A DNA stretch of 64,000 nucleotides from Acetobacter pomorum (GTDB lineage: Bacteria > Pseudomonadota > Alphaproteobacteria > Acetobacterales > Acetobacteraceae): assembly GCF_002738225.1 (NCBI RefSeq), contig NZ_PEBQ01000144.1, positions 248,001-312,000 on the forward strand, written 5' to 3'. Below the pieces are notes generated by a model, which saw only the letters and a program-made list of their open reading frames with translations, was not told where the DNA came from and did no database searches. The position numbers were made by a program, and so were the translations under genes. Shown here piece by piece: positions 9,879-19,349 of this stretch; within the stretch, counting starts at the first letter, position 1, and each line of letters opens with the position of its first letter.

Positions 9879-11789
9879 ATGACAGGTGATTCTTCCCCTA
9901 CAGATATCCGGCCTGTGGCGCAGGAACAGGCAACTCCGGCTTTAAAAGGGGTGGAGGCCATTCGGCATGCGCTTAAAACCATGCCGCTTTCGCCCGGTGT
10001 GTACCGTATGCTCGGGGCTAAGGGGGAGGTGCTGTACGTTGGTAAGGCGTTAGCGCTTAAAAAGCGCGTAACATCGTACACCCATATCAACCGTCTGCCT
10101 GAACGGCTGCGGCGCATGGTTTCTGAAACGGTGGCAATGGAAATTGTGATCACCCATACAGAAGCCGAAGCCCTGCTGCTGGAGGCCAACTACATCAAGC
10201 GCATGAAGCCGCGCTTCAACATTCTGTTGCGGGATGACAAAAGCTACCCGTGGCTGATGCTAACAGATGCACATGCTTTTCCGCAAATTGCCAAGCACCG
10301 CGGCAAGGCCGTTAAAGGGGCCAGCCTATGGGGGCCTTTTGCCTCGGCGTGGGCTGTTAACCAGACGCTCAACCTGATCCAGCGTGTTTTTTTGCTGCGT
10401 TCCTGCACAGATGCGGTTTTTAACGCGCGCACCCGGCCATGCCTGCTTTATCAAATCAAACGCTGTTCTGGCCCATGTGTGGACCGGATAGATCAGCAAT
10501 CCTACGGGCAACTGGTAGAACAGGCGCGGGATTTCCTGTCCGGCAAGGATACAGCGCTGCGTGAAACTTTGGGGCAGGAAATGAATGCCGCTGCAGAAGC
10601 GCTGGATTTTGAGCGCGCTGCCGTGTTGCGAGATCGTATTCGTGCGCTGGCACAGATGCAGGAATCCAGCGTGATCAACCCTGCATCTCTGCAGGATGCA
10701 GATGTGCTGGCTCTGTGGCAGGAGGCCGGACACGCCTGTATTCAGGTATTTTTCATTCGCGGGGGGCGCAATAATGGCAGCCGCTCATTCTTTCCGGCCC
10801 ATACGCAGGATGCCGCGCCCGCAGATGTGCTTTCGGCCTTTATCGCGCAGTTTTATGATGACAAACCCTGTCCGGCCCAGATTTTGGTGAACTACGAACT
10901 GCCAGAATCTTTGCTGCTCACAGAGGCGCTCTCTCTCCGTCGTGGGCGCAAGGTGGAAATTCTTACCCCGCAAAGGGGAGAGAAAAAGCAGGTGCTGGAT
11001 CATGCTGTAACAAACGCGCGCGATGCACTCAGCCGCAAATTGGCCGAAACCGCAGGGCAGGCCAAATTGCTGCAAGGTGTGGCTGATGTTCTGGGGCTGG
11101 ATGCACCACCAGAACGTATAGAAGTGTACGATAACAGCCATATTCAGGGCTCGCACGCCTATGGGGTGATGATTGTGGGCGGGCCGGAGGGCTTTAACCG
11201 CAAGGCGTATCGCAAATTCAAAATCAAAGGCCCTGTTACACCGGGGGATGACTTTGGCATGATGCGCGAAGTGCTGGAGCGTCGCTTTGGCCGTGCCCTG
11301 AAAGAAGCGGAAGAAGGAGATACTTCCAACTGGCCGGATGTGTTGCTGATTGATGGGGGCGCTGGGCAATATTCTGCCGTGCGCAGCGTGCTGGATGATC
11401 TGGGCGTAACAGGCGTAAAACTTGTGGGCATTGCCAAGGGGCCAGACCGTGATGCCGGGAAGGAATGGTTCTACACAGAGGACAAAGAGCCCTTCCAGCT
11501 CGATTTGCGTGACCCCGTACTGTACTATCTGCAACGGCTGCGTGATGAGGCCCATCGTTTTGCCATTACCACCCATAGGTCTGGCAGATCCAAAACACTG
11601 GTAACATCGGAACTGGATGATGTGCCCGGTATTGGGCCAGCACGTAAAAAGCTGTTGCTGAACACATTTGGTTCAGCACGAACCATCAAACAGGCTGGTT
11701 TGGCAGAGCTGGAGGCCGCTCCTGGTATCAGCAGGGAAACCGCACGGGCCATTTATGGCCATTTTCATCCAGACTGGACACCAGAATAA
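9879..11789 (+). CDS. uvrC: UvrABC excinuclease subunit C
   Basis: Nuclease subunit of nucleotide-excision repair, making the 3' and 5' incisions after UvrA/UvrB damage loading. Domains in order over 636 residues: a GIY-YIG nuclease at about 36-110 ([16 protein letters not shown]), a cysteine-containing central block ([15 protein letters not shown]), a UVR motif near 230-260 ([14 protein letters not shown]), an RNase-H-like endonuclease domain ([13 protein letters not shown], then LLIDGGAGQ), and a C-terminal helix-hairpin-helix pair ([15 protein letters not shown]). I find no GTTC-N7-GTTC LexA operator upstream, so SOS control is not supported here. It is followed 101 bp later by pgsA, as in many proteobacteria. 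Confidence 0.96.
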   Translation: MTGDSSPTDIRPVAQEQATPALKGVEAIRHALKTMPLSPGVYRMLGAKGEVLYVGKALALKKRVTSYTHINRLPERLRRMVSETVAMEIVITHTEAEALLLEANYIKRMKPRFNILLRDDKSYPWLMLTDAHAFPQIAKHRGKAVKGASLWGPFASAWAVNQTLNLIQRVFLLRSCTDAVFNARTRPCLLYQIKRCSGPCVDRIDQQSYGQLVEQARDFLSGKDTALRETLGQEMNAAAEALDFERAAVLRDRIRALAQMQESSVINPASLQDADVLALWQEAGHACIQVFFIRGGRNNGSRSFFPAHTQDAAPADVLSAFIAQFYDDKPCPAQILVNYELPESLLLTEALSLRRGRKVEILTPQRGEKKQVLDHAVTNARDALSRKLAETAGQAKLLQGVADVLGLDAPPERIEVYDNSHIQGSHAYGVMIVGGPEGFNRKAYRKFKIKGPVTPGDDFGMMREVLERRFGRALKEAEEGDTSNWPDVLLIDGGAGQYSAVRSVLDDLGVTGVKLVGIAKGPDRDAGKEWFYTEDKEPFQLDLRDPVLYYLQRLRDEAHRFAITTHRSGRSKTLVTSELDDVPGIGPARKKLLLNTFGSARTIKQAGLAELEAAPGISRETARAIYGHFHPDWTPE

Positions 11790-11890
11790 AATTGGCAGGT
11801 GAGCATTGCACAGGAATTCTGGGTGCCTGACATCTTTGCGATGGCATAAGCCATTCCAGCGGTGCAGGAAATAGGTTACTATATTCCGCA

Positions 11891-12460
11891 ATGCTGACAG
11901 ATCTGCCGAATGTCCTGACAATTTCGCGTATTGTAGCCATACCCATAGTGGTCGCTCTGGCTGCATGGGGAAGCCCGCGCACAGATGCCTTGGCGTGTCT
12001 GCTGTTTATTCTGGCAGGCATAACTGATTATTTTGATGGCAAGCTGGCGCGTTCCCGCCATCAGATGTCAGATTTCGGGCGCATGTTTGATTCCATCGCA
12101 GATAAGTTACTGGTTGGGGCCTGCCTGATGGTTCTGGCTGGTTTTGCGCGCCTGCCTTATCAGGGGCTTTGGCCAGCCATTATCATTCTGTGTCGTGAAA
12201 TTCTGGTTTCCGGCATGCGGGAATATCTGGCCGAACGGCGCGCGCGCTTACCCGTAACCCGTCTGGCAAAATGGAAAACCGGCTTCCAGATGACAGCTAT
12301 CGGATTTTTGCTGGCGGGTGATGGCACCGGGGCGCTGCTGGGTATGCCATGGCTGCCTGTTGCATTTATTGGTGCTGTATTACTTTGGATTTCTGCGGTT
12401 CTTACATTGATAACTGGGTGGGATTATTTAACAACTGGCCTACGCCATGTTGAAATGTAA
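11891..12460 (+). CDS. pgsA: CDP-diacylglycerol--glycerol-3-phosphate 3-phosphatidyltransferase
   Basis: Commits CDP-diacylglycerol to phosphatidylglycerol synthesis in the inner membrane. The 189-residue protein contains the complete CDP-alcohol phosphotransferase motif DG-x2-AR-x8-G-x3-D-x3-D, seen as DGKLAR through FDSIAD at about residues 46-68, and several hydrophobic membrane segments. It lies downstream of uvrC on the same strand. Length and motif spacing are typical. Confidence 0.92.
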   Translation: MLTDLPNVLTISRIVAIPIVVALAAWGSPRTDALACLLFILAGITDYFDGKLARSRHQMSDFGRMFDSIADKLLVGACLMVLAGFARLPYQGLWPAIIILCREILVSGMREYLAERRARLPVTRLAKWKTGFQMTAIGFLLAGDGTGALLGMPWLPVAFIGAVLLWISAVLTLITGWDYLTTGLRHVEM

Positions 12461-12644
12461 AAAACTTTGTTACTATTTTAGTAATAGCCTGTATCTATTC
12501 CGGAAAAATAACTTCATTTTGCCACATCGACTTGTGTCTGGTGTATAAACCGTTATTTAGCATGGGTGCGGTTATAAAAAGCCGTGATCACAGATAGTGA
12601 ATGATTCGCTGGCTGTTGAGAGATGATGATTGCGGAGTCAGGGT

Positions 12645-13172
12645 ATGCGGAAAGCCGCTCTTCTAGGTTTATGTATGATCGTGAGCGGATGTGCAGGCTT
12701 TGACAAGTTTTGCTCGGATACAACAACTCTGCCGGGTGAAAATCCTAATGCCCCATCGGGGGAAGATCTGAACATGCGGCGGATCAGGGGGCAATCTGCC
12801 GTAGATGTTCCCATTCTGCCAGAAGGTGGCAATATGTGGCCCGGCCCTCCAACGCCACTCCCTACATTGGAAGATGTTGAAAAAGATCGTGGCGGTACCG
12901 TGCTGGGTGGTGAAGCAGTAACCGGCCCGCAACTGTCTGACGGTCAGGAAATGAGCATTGGCGAAAAGGAAGATATTCGCCACGGGGTTGTCGGGGGTGG
13001 TGCAGCCGGCAAACTGCCAGATATGGAACCGGATGTTTCCAGCAAATACGGCGCACATCGGGGCGTGGGCGCGCCTATTGAAATCCCGAATGATGATGGC
13101 ACGATTACCTTGATCCAACCAGATGGATCCGTTAGCACCATCAAGGATAACCGTTCCACCGTGCATCATTAA
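12645..13172 (+). CDS. Putative lipoprotein of unknown function
   Basis: I do not recognise this 175-residue protein. It begins with a short type II signal peptide and a lipobox-like MIVSGC with Cys16, so it is predicted to be a membrane-anchored lipoprotein. The mature part is rich in Gly, Pro, Asp and Glu, with low-complexity segments such as GGNMWPGPPTPLP and a C-terminal TITLIQPDGSVSTI. The ATG at 12645 is preferred over the TTG at 12630 because a GGAG lies 7-8 bases before it. The gene sits between pgsA and moaD with about 185 bp of AT-richer sequence before it, so it probably has its own promoter. Confidence 0.75.
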   Translation: MRKAALLGLCMIVSGCAGFDKFCSDTTTLPGENPNAPSGEDLNMRRIRGQSAVDVPILPEGGNMWPGPPTPLPTLEDVEKDRGGTVLGGEAVTGPQLSDGQEMSIGEKEDIRHGVVGGGAAGKLPDMEPDVSSKYGAHRGVGAPIEIPNDDGTITLIQPDGSVSTIKDNRSTVHH

Positions 13173-13235
13173 TTGCCACGTTGCCTCGGGCAGGGTTGGT
13201 GAACGGATGAAAACGCAAACCACAACAGGCAGATC

Positions 13236-13499
13236 ATGACGGGCCATGTAAATATTCTTTATTTTGCTGCCCTGCGGGAGCAATTGGGGCGCGAAAGCCA
13301 ACAGGTTCCCCTGTCCGCCAATGGTCAGTCTGTGGCGGACCTGCTGCGTGTACTCCGCCAGCATGATGCCATGCTGGATGAGGTGTTTGCTGCTACGCCA
13401 CGTATTCGTGTTGCCGTTAACCAAAAGCTGGGTGGGTTTGATACGTGCGTACAACCCGGTGATGAGCTTGCATTTTTTCCCCCCATGACAGGCGGCTGA
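13236..13499 (+). CDS. moaD: Molybdopterin synthase sulfur-carrier subunit MoaD
   Basis: Small ubiquitin-fold protein (87 residues) that carries a C-terminal thiocarboxylate used by MoaE to build the dithiolene of molybdopterin. It begins with the typical NILYFAALREQLG strand-helix and ends in PPMTGG, the exposed double-glycine tail required for activation by MoeB and sulfur transfer. Its partner moaE starts 6 bases after its stop. Confidence 0.94.
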   Translation: MTGHVNILYFAALREQLGRESQQVPLSANGQSVADLLRVLRQHDAMLDEVFAATPRIRVAVNQKLGGFDTCVQPGDELAFFPPMTGG

Positions 13500-13505
13500 T
13501 ATTTC

Positions 13506-13976
13506 ATGTCTGTGCGTGTTCTAGTGCAGCAGGCGGCTTTTGATACAGGGGCCGAAACAGCACGTCTTTCCAGCCTTTCTGATCATATTGGCGGTATGGG
13601 CCTGTTTATTGGCCAAGTACGCGGGGGTGATGGGTTGCTTAGCCTCACGCTGGAACATTATCCGGGTATGACAGAAACAATCCTTAACCAGCTTGCGCAG
13701 GAAGGCATGCAACGTTTTAGCTTGCTTGGGTGCACGGTTATTCACCGTGTTGGCAGGTTGAAGGTGGGGGAGCCTATTGTGCTGGTTGGCACGGCTGCGG
13801 CACATCGGGGGGCTGCGCTTTCGGCCACATCGTTTTTGATCGACCGGCTTAAAACAGGTGCGCCTTTCTGGAAGAAAGAAGAATTCGCCAATGGCCACGC
13901 CGCGTGGGTGGATGCGCGGGAGGAAGATGAGCATGCAGCAGCCACATGGGGGCAGATGCCGCCTTCATCTTCCTGA
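13506..13976 (+). CDS. moaE: Molybdopterin synthase catalytic subunit MoaE
   Basis: Catalytic subunit that converts cyclic pyranopterin monophosphate to molybdopterin using MoaD thiocarboxylate. The 156-residue sequence shows the HRVGRLKVGE block, an AHRGAA block, and a lysine-rich PFWKKEEF segment that supplies active-site lysines. It is co-transcribed with moaD and converges with bioA, whose stop lies 12 bases further on. Confidence 0.95.
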   Translation: MSVRVLVQQAAFDTGAETARLSSLSDHIGGMGLFIGQVRGGDGLLSLTLEHYPGMTETILNQLAQEGMQRFSLLGCTVIHRVGRLKVGEPIVLVGTAAAHRGAALSATSFLIDRLKTGAPFWKKEEFANGHAAWVDAREEDEHAAATWGQMPPSSS

Positions 13977-13988
13977 ACCCTGCTGTTT

Positions 13989-15272
13989 TTAAGCCAATAC
14001 TTTGTAAATAGAATTTGTGAGTTTGCGTAAATCCTGTTCTTGAATGGTAAAGGCAGGAGTGAGGTAAACAATATTGCGGAATGGGCGTATCCACACGCCT
14101 TCTGCAATAAAACGCTGCCGCAATGCATCGGGGTTGTCTATTTTTTCCAGTTCCACAACGCCAATGGCCCCAAGGGTGCGTACATCCTTTACATCGGGTA
14201 GGGTACGGCAAGGTTCCAGCATTTCCGTTAAAAACGCATTAATGGTTTGAACCTGCTGAAGGCGCGGTTCGGTTTCAAACAGATCAAGCGAGGCATTGGC
14301 GCAGGCACATGCCAGTGGGTTTGCCATAAAGGTTGGCCCGTGCATCAGCGCATGTTCGGGGTTATCGGAAAGAAAAGCCTCAAACACATGCCGTCGCGCC
14401 ACTGTGGCGGCAAGGGCCATGGTGCCGCCTGTAAGCGCTTTGGAAAGCGTGATAATATCGGGCACAATACCAGCCTGTTCGCAGGCAAACATGGTGCCGG
14501 TACGACCAAAGCCGGTAAAGATTTCATCTAAAATAAGCAGAACATCATGGTCATCTGCGGCTTTGCGCAAGGTGCGCAGGGTTTGGGGGGAATGAAACAG
14601 CATGCCACCAGCACCCTGCACCAAAGGCTCGGTGATAATGGCGGCAAGTTCATGCGCATGTTTTGCCAGCAGATCCAAAAACACAGCGGTGCTGGCTTCA
14701 TCCACTGGCAGCGGGGAGATCACATGCTCCATCAGGGCCGAGCCATAAAGATGATGCATGCCTTCTTCCGGGTCACAAACAGACATGGTGGCCAATGTAT
14801 CCCCATGATAGCCACCCCGGAATGCCAGCATTTTGGTGCGTTTGGTCTGCCCTTTGTTCAGGCGGTACTGAATGGCCATTTTCATGGCCACCTCCACGGA
14901 AACCGAGCCTGAATCTGTAAAAAACACCCGTTCCAGATCTCCCGGCAGCATGGCGCATAATCTACTGGCCAGCCGCAGGGCGGGTTCGTGCACCATACCG
15001 CCAAACATCACATGCGGCATGGTTTCCATCTGCTGGCAGACAGCTTGGCGAATATGGGGGTGATTATACCCGTGGCAGGCTGTCCACCACGCAGCCACAC
15101 CATCTACCAGTTCTGTGCCGTCTGTCAGGGTAATGCGTGTATTATGCGTGCGTGCGGCGGCAAGTGGGGCCGGAGCCGTTTTCATCTGGCTATAAGGCAG
15201 CCAGATATGGGGCAGGCCCTGTGTGTACCATTCCGGCATGGAAGATAAAGGTGAGCCGGAAGCTTCTGTCAT
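13989..15272 (-). CDS. bioA: Adenosylmethionine-8-amino-7-oxononanoate aminotransferase
   Basis: PLP-dependent class III aminotransferase that converts KAPA to DAPA in biotin synthesis with S-adenosylmethionine as amino donor. The sequence (427 residues) shows WLPYSQM near the N-terminus, the GYHGDTLATMS block, LILDEIFTGFGRTG, and LSKALTGG with the PLP lysine at about residue 277. The ATG at 15272 is chosen because upstream codons in the same frame are not conserved-looking. It diverges from bioF with only 56 bp between starts, so both transcripts must share a compact control region. Confidence 0.95.
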   Translation of the reverse strand: MTEASGSPLSSMPEWYTQGLPHIWLPYSQMKTAPAPLAAARTHNTRITLTDGTELVDGVAAWWTACHGYNHPHIRQAVCQQMETMPHVMFGGMVHEPALRLASRLCAMLPGDLERVFFTDSGSVSVEVAMKMAIQYRLNKGQTKRTKMLAFRGGYHGDTLATMSVCDPEEGMHHLYGSALMEHVISPLPVDEASTAVFLDLLAKHAHELAAIITEPLVQGAGGMLFHSPQTLRTLRKAADDHDVLLILDEIFTGFGRTGTMFACEQAGIVPDIITLSKALTGGTMALAATVARRHVFEAFLSDNPEHALMHGPTFMANPLACACANASLDLFETEPRLQQVQTINAFLTEMLEPCRTLPDVKDVRTLGAIGVVELEKIDNPDALRQRFIAEGVWIRPFRNIVYLTPAFTIQEQDLRKLTNSIYKVLA

Positions 15273-15328
15273 GGAATGTTCCCTGTAGATGATTGACCCG
15301 CCCTTCAGGCTGCGGCACCACATGTTAC
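15273..15328. promoter_or_regulatory. Shared bioA/bioF divergent promoter region
   Basis: Only 56 bp separate the two divergent start codons, so overlapping promoters and a single regulator site are likely. A TTGACC at 15293 could be a -35 element toward bioF but I see no good -10 partner. I do not see a convincing BirA or BioR operator. Confidence 0.35.
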
Positions 15329-16510
15329 ATGACGCGGTTTGATAATCTTTTCCAGAAGGGGCTGGCGGATCTGTCTGCCCAAGGGCGTTTGCGCACCTGT
15401 CAGGAATGGCGCTATGCGGGCGATGCGCGGCTTCAACGTCCAGATGGCGTTGTGGTGACAGATTTTTCGTCCAACGATTATTTGGGTTTGCGCATGCACC
15501 CTTTGCTGCGTGAGCGTGCGTTTGCGTGGGCGCAGGCAGAAGGCAGTGGCAGCGGGGCCTCCCGACTGGTAACGGGCACATCTTCCCAAGCTTATTTGCT
15601 GGAAGAACGGGTGGCGCGGTTGAAGCACATGCAGGCGGCGCGCCTTTTTTCTTCTGGCTGGCAGGCCAATGCGTCCCTGGTGCCCGCATTGGCGCGGCTT
15701 TCTGCACAGGTTTGTGGCGCACCCGCCGTTATTCTGGCAGATAAGCTTATCCATGCCAGCCTTTATCATGGATGTGCGGCTGCGGGTGTGCGCCCGATTC
15801 GGTTCCGGCATAATGATGTGACGCATCTTGAAAGCCTGCTGCAAAAAACAGAAGGAACTGGCCTGCGTATTGTGCTGACAGAAAGCGTGTTCAGCATGGA
15901 TGGTGATGTGGCAGATATTGCCGCATTACACACTGTTGCCCAGAAATATGATGCCCTGCTGTGTGTGGATGAAGCCCACGCAACCGGTATATTGGGCCCA
16001 AAAGGGGCCGGGCTGGCAAACGGGCTGGCAGATGTGGTGGTTGGCACCTTCAGCAAGGCTTTGGGCAGTATGGGCGCGTTTATTGCGGCATCAGAAAGCC
16101 TATGCAGATGGCTGGATAATACAGCTTCCGGGTTTATTTATTCCACAGCGCCTTCGCCTTTGGTGCTGGGGGCTGTTGATGCAGCGCTTGGCCTGCTGCC
16201 GCATATGGATGCCCAGCGCGCTCATGTTGCCGCACTTGCTGCCAGTTTCCGCCAGAAAATGCACGATGCAGGGCAGGATACCGGGCCATCCAGCACCCAG
16301 ATTGTGCCCATTCTGGTAGGGCAGGAGGCACAGGCACGCACGCTGGCCCACAAGATGGAGGAAGCCGGTTTTCTTGCCGTGGCCATTCGTCCCCCCACCG
16401 TGCCGCCGGGCGGCTGCCGTTTGCGGGTGGTTTTTCATGCCAACCATACATGGGCGCAAATGGAGGCTTTGGCCGATGCGTTCATACGCGCCAGCAAAGG
16501 TATGGCATAA
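15329..16510 (+). CDS. bioF: 8-amino-7-oxononanoate synthase
   Basis: PLP-dependent alpha-oxoamine synthase that condenses pimeloyl-ACP (or -CoA) with L-alanine. The 393-residue protein shows FSSNDYLGL, the glycine-rich GSGASRLVTGTS block, CVDEAHATGILG, and TFSKALGS with the PLP lysine at about residue 242. The ATG at 15329 is chosen over a TTG at 15293. It is the first gene of bioF-bioH-bioCD, and its stop overlaps the bioH start (TAATG). Confidence 0.95.
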   Translation: MTRFDNLFQKGLADLSAQGRLRTCQEWRYAGDARLQRPDGVVVTDFSSNDYLGLRMHPLLRERAFAWAQAEGSGSGASRLVTGTSSQAYLLEERVARLKHMQAARLFSSGWQANASLVPALARLSAQVCGAPAVILADKLIHASLYHGCAAAGVRPIRFRHNDVTHLESLLQKTEGTGLRIVLTESVFSMDGDVADIAALHTVAQKYDALLCVDEAHATGILGPKGAGLANGLADVVVGTFSKALGSMGAFIAASESLCRWLDNTASGFIYSTAPSPLVLGAVDAALGLLPHMDAQRAHVAALAASFRQKMHDAGQDTGPSSTQIVPILVGQEAQARTLAHKMEEAGFLAVAIRPPTVPPGGCRLRVVFHANHTWAQMEALADAFIRASKGMA

Positions 16511-17202
16511 TGGTCCGGCTTTTACCCGTATTTGTGCATGGCTGGGGGTTTGGGCCAGAGTTCTGGCAAGCTGTGCTTGCGCAACTGAACTGGCCAGATG
16601 CCGTAACGCTGGATCTGGGTTTTTTGGCACCGGCAGTCAGTGGTGCAGGCAAAACAGTCACGTTGGAGAATATTCTCCAACAGCGGCGGCCTATATTGGG
16701 AATTGGCCATTCCCTTGGCTTCATGTGGCTAATGATGCAACGCAGGCACGGCATTTGGTCAACCGGCAGCCAGTTTACGGGTATCAACACATTTGCCTGT
16801 TTTGCCAGCCGAGAGGATTTTCCGCAGGGTGTTGCACCACGCATTGTGCACCGCATGAAGCGCGGTTTGGGGCGTGAACCCGCCGTGGTGGTGAATGATT
16901 TTCGGCAACGTTGCGGGGCGTTACCCGTGCAGGCAGAACGTTGCCAACCAGCAGAACTGGCGCAAGGGTTGGATATTCTCCTGACCGCGGATGTACGGGC
17001 AGATTTACCCTCTGCTCCGTTGGATATACTGGCCGGGCGGCAGGATGAGATTGCCCTGCCAAGCATGACAGCCGCCTCTTTTCCTGCGCCAGCGCATATA
17101 AGATGGGTGGAGAACGGGGGCCATGTGCTTCCCCTTACGCATCCGGTTGAATGTGCCCGTTTTTTGGAAATGTTGCGCAACACGATGGAAAAACAACCAT
17201 GA
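16510..17202 (+). CDS. bioH: Alpha/beta hydrolase, probable pimeloyl-ACP methyl ester esterase
   Basis: Predicted to remove the methyl group that BioC placed on the growing pimeloyl chain. It has the alpha/beta-hydrolase signature: an HGWG oxyanion-type motif at residues 10-13, a GHSLG nucleophile elbow with Ser68, a late Asp in AGRQDE, and a His in NGGHVLP. At 230 residues it is slightly short for BioH (about 256). The role is inferred from the motifs together with its position between bioF and bioCD, with overlapping start and stop codons on both sides. BioG or BioK type esterases are alternatives, but the HGWG start favours BioH. Confidence 0.85.
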   Translation: MVRLLPVFVHGWGFGPEFWQAVLAQLNWPDAVTLDLGFLAPAVSGAGKTVTLENILQQRRPILGIGHSLGFMWLMMQRRHGIWSTGSQFTGINTFACFASREDFPQGVAPRIVHRMKRGLGREPAVVVNDFRQRCGALPVQAERCQPAELAQGLDILLTADVRADLPSAPLDILAGRQDEIALPSMTAASFPAPAHIRWVENGGHVLPLTHPVECARFLEMLRNTMEKQP

Positions 17203-18596
17203 CAAAACTCTCTCGTGCCGCGCGTATATGCCAGAGTTTTGATACTGCCGAAAAATATGATCAGGCTGCCACGGCGCAGCGCATTGCAGCGCGTACATTG
17301 TTCCGGCACATACAAACCAGCTTGGCCGAAAAAAAGCCCCTGCGTATTTTAGAAATTGGATGTGGCACAGGTTTACTAACAGAATATTTATGCACCAAGT
17401 GGCCTGATGCGGAAATTCTGGCAACAGATTTTGCGCCAAACATGCTGGCACGTACCAAAAGCCGCTTAGGAGAGCGTGTTTTTTATCATCTGATGGATGC
17501 TGCCGCGCCTGATGTATCTGGCCCGTTTGATCTGATCTGCGGCAATCTGGTTCTGCAATGGCTTCCTGAACCTGCAAAGGTTTTGCAAAACCTCGCGCGG
17601 CTTTTGGCGCCTGGTGGTGTGCTTGCGGTCTCAACAGTGCTGGATGGCACGTTTGCTGAGTGGCAGCAGGCGTGTCAGCAGGAAGGGGAGCAGGCGGGAA
17701 CGCCGGTTTATCCAAAACTGGCTGAAGTGCAGAACTGGCGTTTGCCTGCTTTTTCTGGCGGTTGGGGCGTGCAGGATATTGTGCAGGCTTTTGCAGATGG
17801 GCTGGATTTTGTGCGTCATTTAAAAGTTACAGGCGCATCTGTCCCGCGTGAAGGTGTGATGCCTTTATCGCCTGCGCGTTTACGTCGTGTGGCCATGCAG
17901 TTTCAGAAGGCAGGATGCGCTATAACTTGGCGTATTGGATATGCCTGTTTTCGTAAACCACCGCGTAAGGGTGTGTTTGTAACAGGCACGGATACCGGTA
18001 TTGGCAAAACACTTGTTTCGGCCTGCCTGGTGCGGCGCTGGCAGGGAGCATATTGGAAGCCCCTACAAAGCGGCTTGGCGGATGAGGAAGGCGATACGCC
18101 TACAGTGCGCCATCTTGCAGGAAATGTGCCCTGTTTTAAACCTGCCGGGGCATTTCTGGCCTCGCTTTCCCCCGATGCGGCAGCGCGGGCAGAGGGTGCG
18201 CGAATTGATCCTGCGCAACTTGATTTACCACGAGATGAAGCAGATCGACCATTGGTTGTAGAAGGCGCAGGAGGGCTGATGGTGCCCGCCACGCCAGATC
18301 TGATGATGATTGATCTGGCTCAGCGCTGGGGGTTGCCCGTGGTGCTGGTGGCACGTAGCGGGCTGGGGACTCTTAACCATACGTTGCTGAGCTTGGAAGC
18401 CTTGCGCGCGCGGCAGATTGCTGTGGCCGGTGTGGTGCTAAGTGGCCCACTAAATGCAGAAAACCGTGCCACCATAGCGGAAAAAGGCCAAGTGCGTATT
18501 TTGGCGGAAGTGCCATTTTGCGCAGAAATTACGCCAACAGTGGTTGCAGAACTGGCAAAGCTTTTCCCGAAATGGAATGATATATGCGTGGAGTAA
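17199..18596 (+). CDS. bioCD: Fused malonyl-ACP O-methyltransferase / dethiobiotin synthetase (BioC-BioD)
   Basis: One 465-residue protein contains two biotin enzymes. Residues 1-250 are a BioC-type SAM methyltransferase with LEIGCGTG at 51-58 and the NLVLQWLPEP block. Residues about 257-465 are a BioD-type dethiobiotin synthetase with the P-loop GTDTGIGKT at 263-271, WKPLQSG, and VEGAGGLMVP. There is almost no linker between them. BioC methylates malonyl-ACP to start pimelate synthesis; BioD closes the ureido ring of DAPA using CO2 and ATP. Its start overlaps the bioH stop (ATGA). An in-frame GTG near the junction, preceded by AAGGGT, might allow a separate BioD product. No bioB lies in the window. 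Confidence 0.92.
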   Translation: MTKLSRAARICQSFDTAEKYDQAATAQRIAARTLFRHIQTSLAEKKPLRILEIGCGTGLLTEYLCTKWPDAEILATDFAPNMLARTKSRLGERVFYHLMDAAAPDVSGPFDLICGNLVLQWLPEPAKVLQNLARLLAPGGVLAVSTVLDGTFAEWQQACQQEGEQAGTPVYPKLAEVQNWRLPAFSGGWGVQDIVQAFADGLDFVRHLKVTGASVPREGVMPLSPARLRRVAMQFQKAGCAITWRIGYACFRKPPRKGVFVTGTDTGIGKTLVSACLVRRWQGAYWKPLQSGLADEEGDTPTVRHLAGNVPCFKPAGAFLASLSPDAAARAEGARIDPAQLDLPRDEADRPLVVEGAGGLMVPATPDLMMIDLAQRWGLPVVLVARSGLGTLNHTLLSLEALRARQIAVAGVVLSGPLNAENRATIAEKGQVRILAEVPFCAEITPTVVAELAKLFPKWNDICVE

Positions 18597-18607
18597 AATA
18601 GGCAGCA

Positions 18608-18642
18608 GCCTGCATGAAAGGTTACTTTCTCAACATGCAGGC
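18608..18642. terminator. Stem-loop between convergent bioCD and lexA
   Basis: A perfect 9-bp inverted repeat, GCCTGCATG (18608-18616) and CATGCAGGC (18634-18642), encloses a loop that can form a further AAAG/CTTT stem. It lies between the two convergent stop codons and probably terminates one or both transcripts, though T-runs are poor. Confidence 0.6.
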
Positions 18643-18649
18643 CATTTGC

Positions 18650-19300
18650 TTAATACTGTCTGATTAACCCGGCCAGACATCCCTGAATACGCAGTTTTTC
18701 TGCTGGCACAATACGGGTTTCATAGCTGGAATTGGCAGGCTCCAGCGCAATCATGTTTCCTTTGCGGCGCAGACGTTTGAGCGTTACTTCATGCTCATCA
18801 ATCAGTGCTACCACAATTTGCCCGTTTTCGGCTTGGTCTGTGCGGCGGATAATAACACTGTCACCGTCCAGAATACCGGCATCCACCATGGAATCCCCAG
18901 CCACTTCCAGCGCGTAATAATCTCCAGTACCCAGCATTTCAGCCGGAACAGTGAGTGTATGGGCGCTATCTGGCACGGCTTCTATGGGCAGGCCTGCGGC
19001 AATGCGCCCATAAAGTGGAATTCTTACCGTTTCAGCCTTGGGGCGCGTAAAGCTGGCGCGCACCACATTGGGGGGCAGTTCCTGCATTTCAGGCAGTTGA
19101 ATCACTTCCAATGCCCGTGCCCGATGATGATGGCGGCGCAGAAAACCGCGTTCCTCCAGCCCGGAAATAAGGCGGTGAATACCAGATTTGGAACGTAGGC
19201 CCATGGCTTCGCGCATTTCATCAAAGGAAGGCGAAAAACCTGTCTGTTTGAGGTGCGAATCAATAAAAAGCAGAAGTTTGTGCTGTTTGCGCGTTAGCAT
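18650..19300 (-). CDS. lexA: SOS repressor LexA
   Basis: Transcriptional repressor of the DNA-damage response that self-cleaves when RecA is activated. The 216-residue sequence has an N-terminal winged helix-turn-helix (about 1-65), the Ala102-Gly103 cleavage site within RIAAGLP, the catalytic Ser137 in GDSMVD and the catalytic Lys175 in EVTLKRL. A matching LexA operator lies 50 bp upstream (19350-19364), indicating autoregulation. It converges with bioCD. Confidence 0.96.
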   Translation of the reverse strand: MLTRKQHKLLLFIDSHLKQTGFSPSFDEMREAMGLRSKSGIHRLISGLEERGFLRRHHHRARALEVIQLPEMQELPPNVVRASFTRPKAETVRIPLYGRIAAGLPIEAVPDSAHTLTVPAEMLGTGDYYALEVAGDSMVDAGILDGDSVIIRRTDQAENGQIVVALIDEHEVTLKRLRRKGNMIALEPANSSYETRIVPAEKLRIQGCLAGLIRQY

Positions 19301-19349
19301 ATCGCACCTCGAAAAGCGGCTGTCGTTATGAAAAGAAAATCTTGCCCTT

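Noticed and set aside
10785..11576. 263-codon minus-strand frame inside uvrC
   Set aside because: Lies entirely within uvrC on the opposite strand with no motifs.
15273..15722. Upstream extension of bioA by 150 codons
   Set aside because: It would overlap bioF, and the residues before MTEASG do not resemble aminotransferases.
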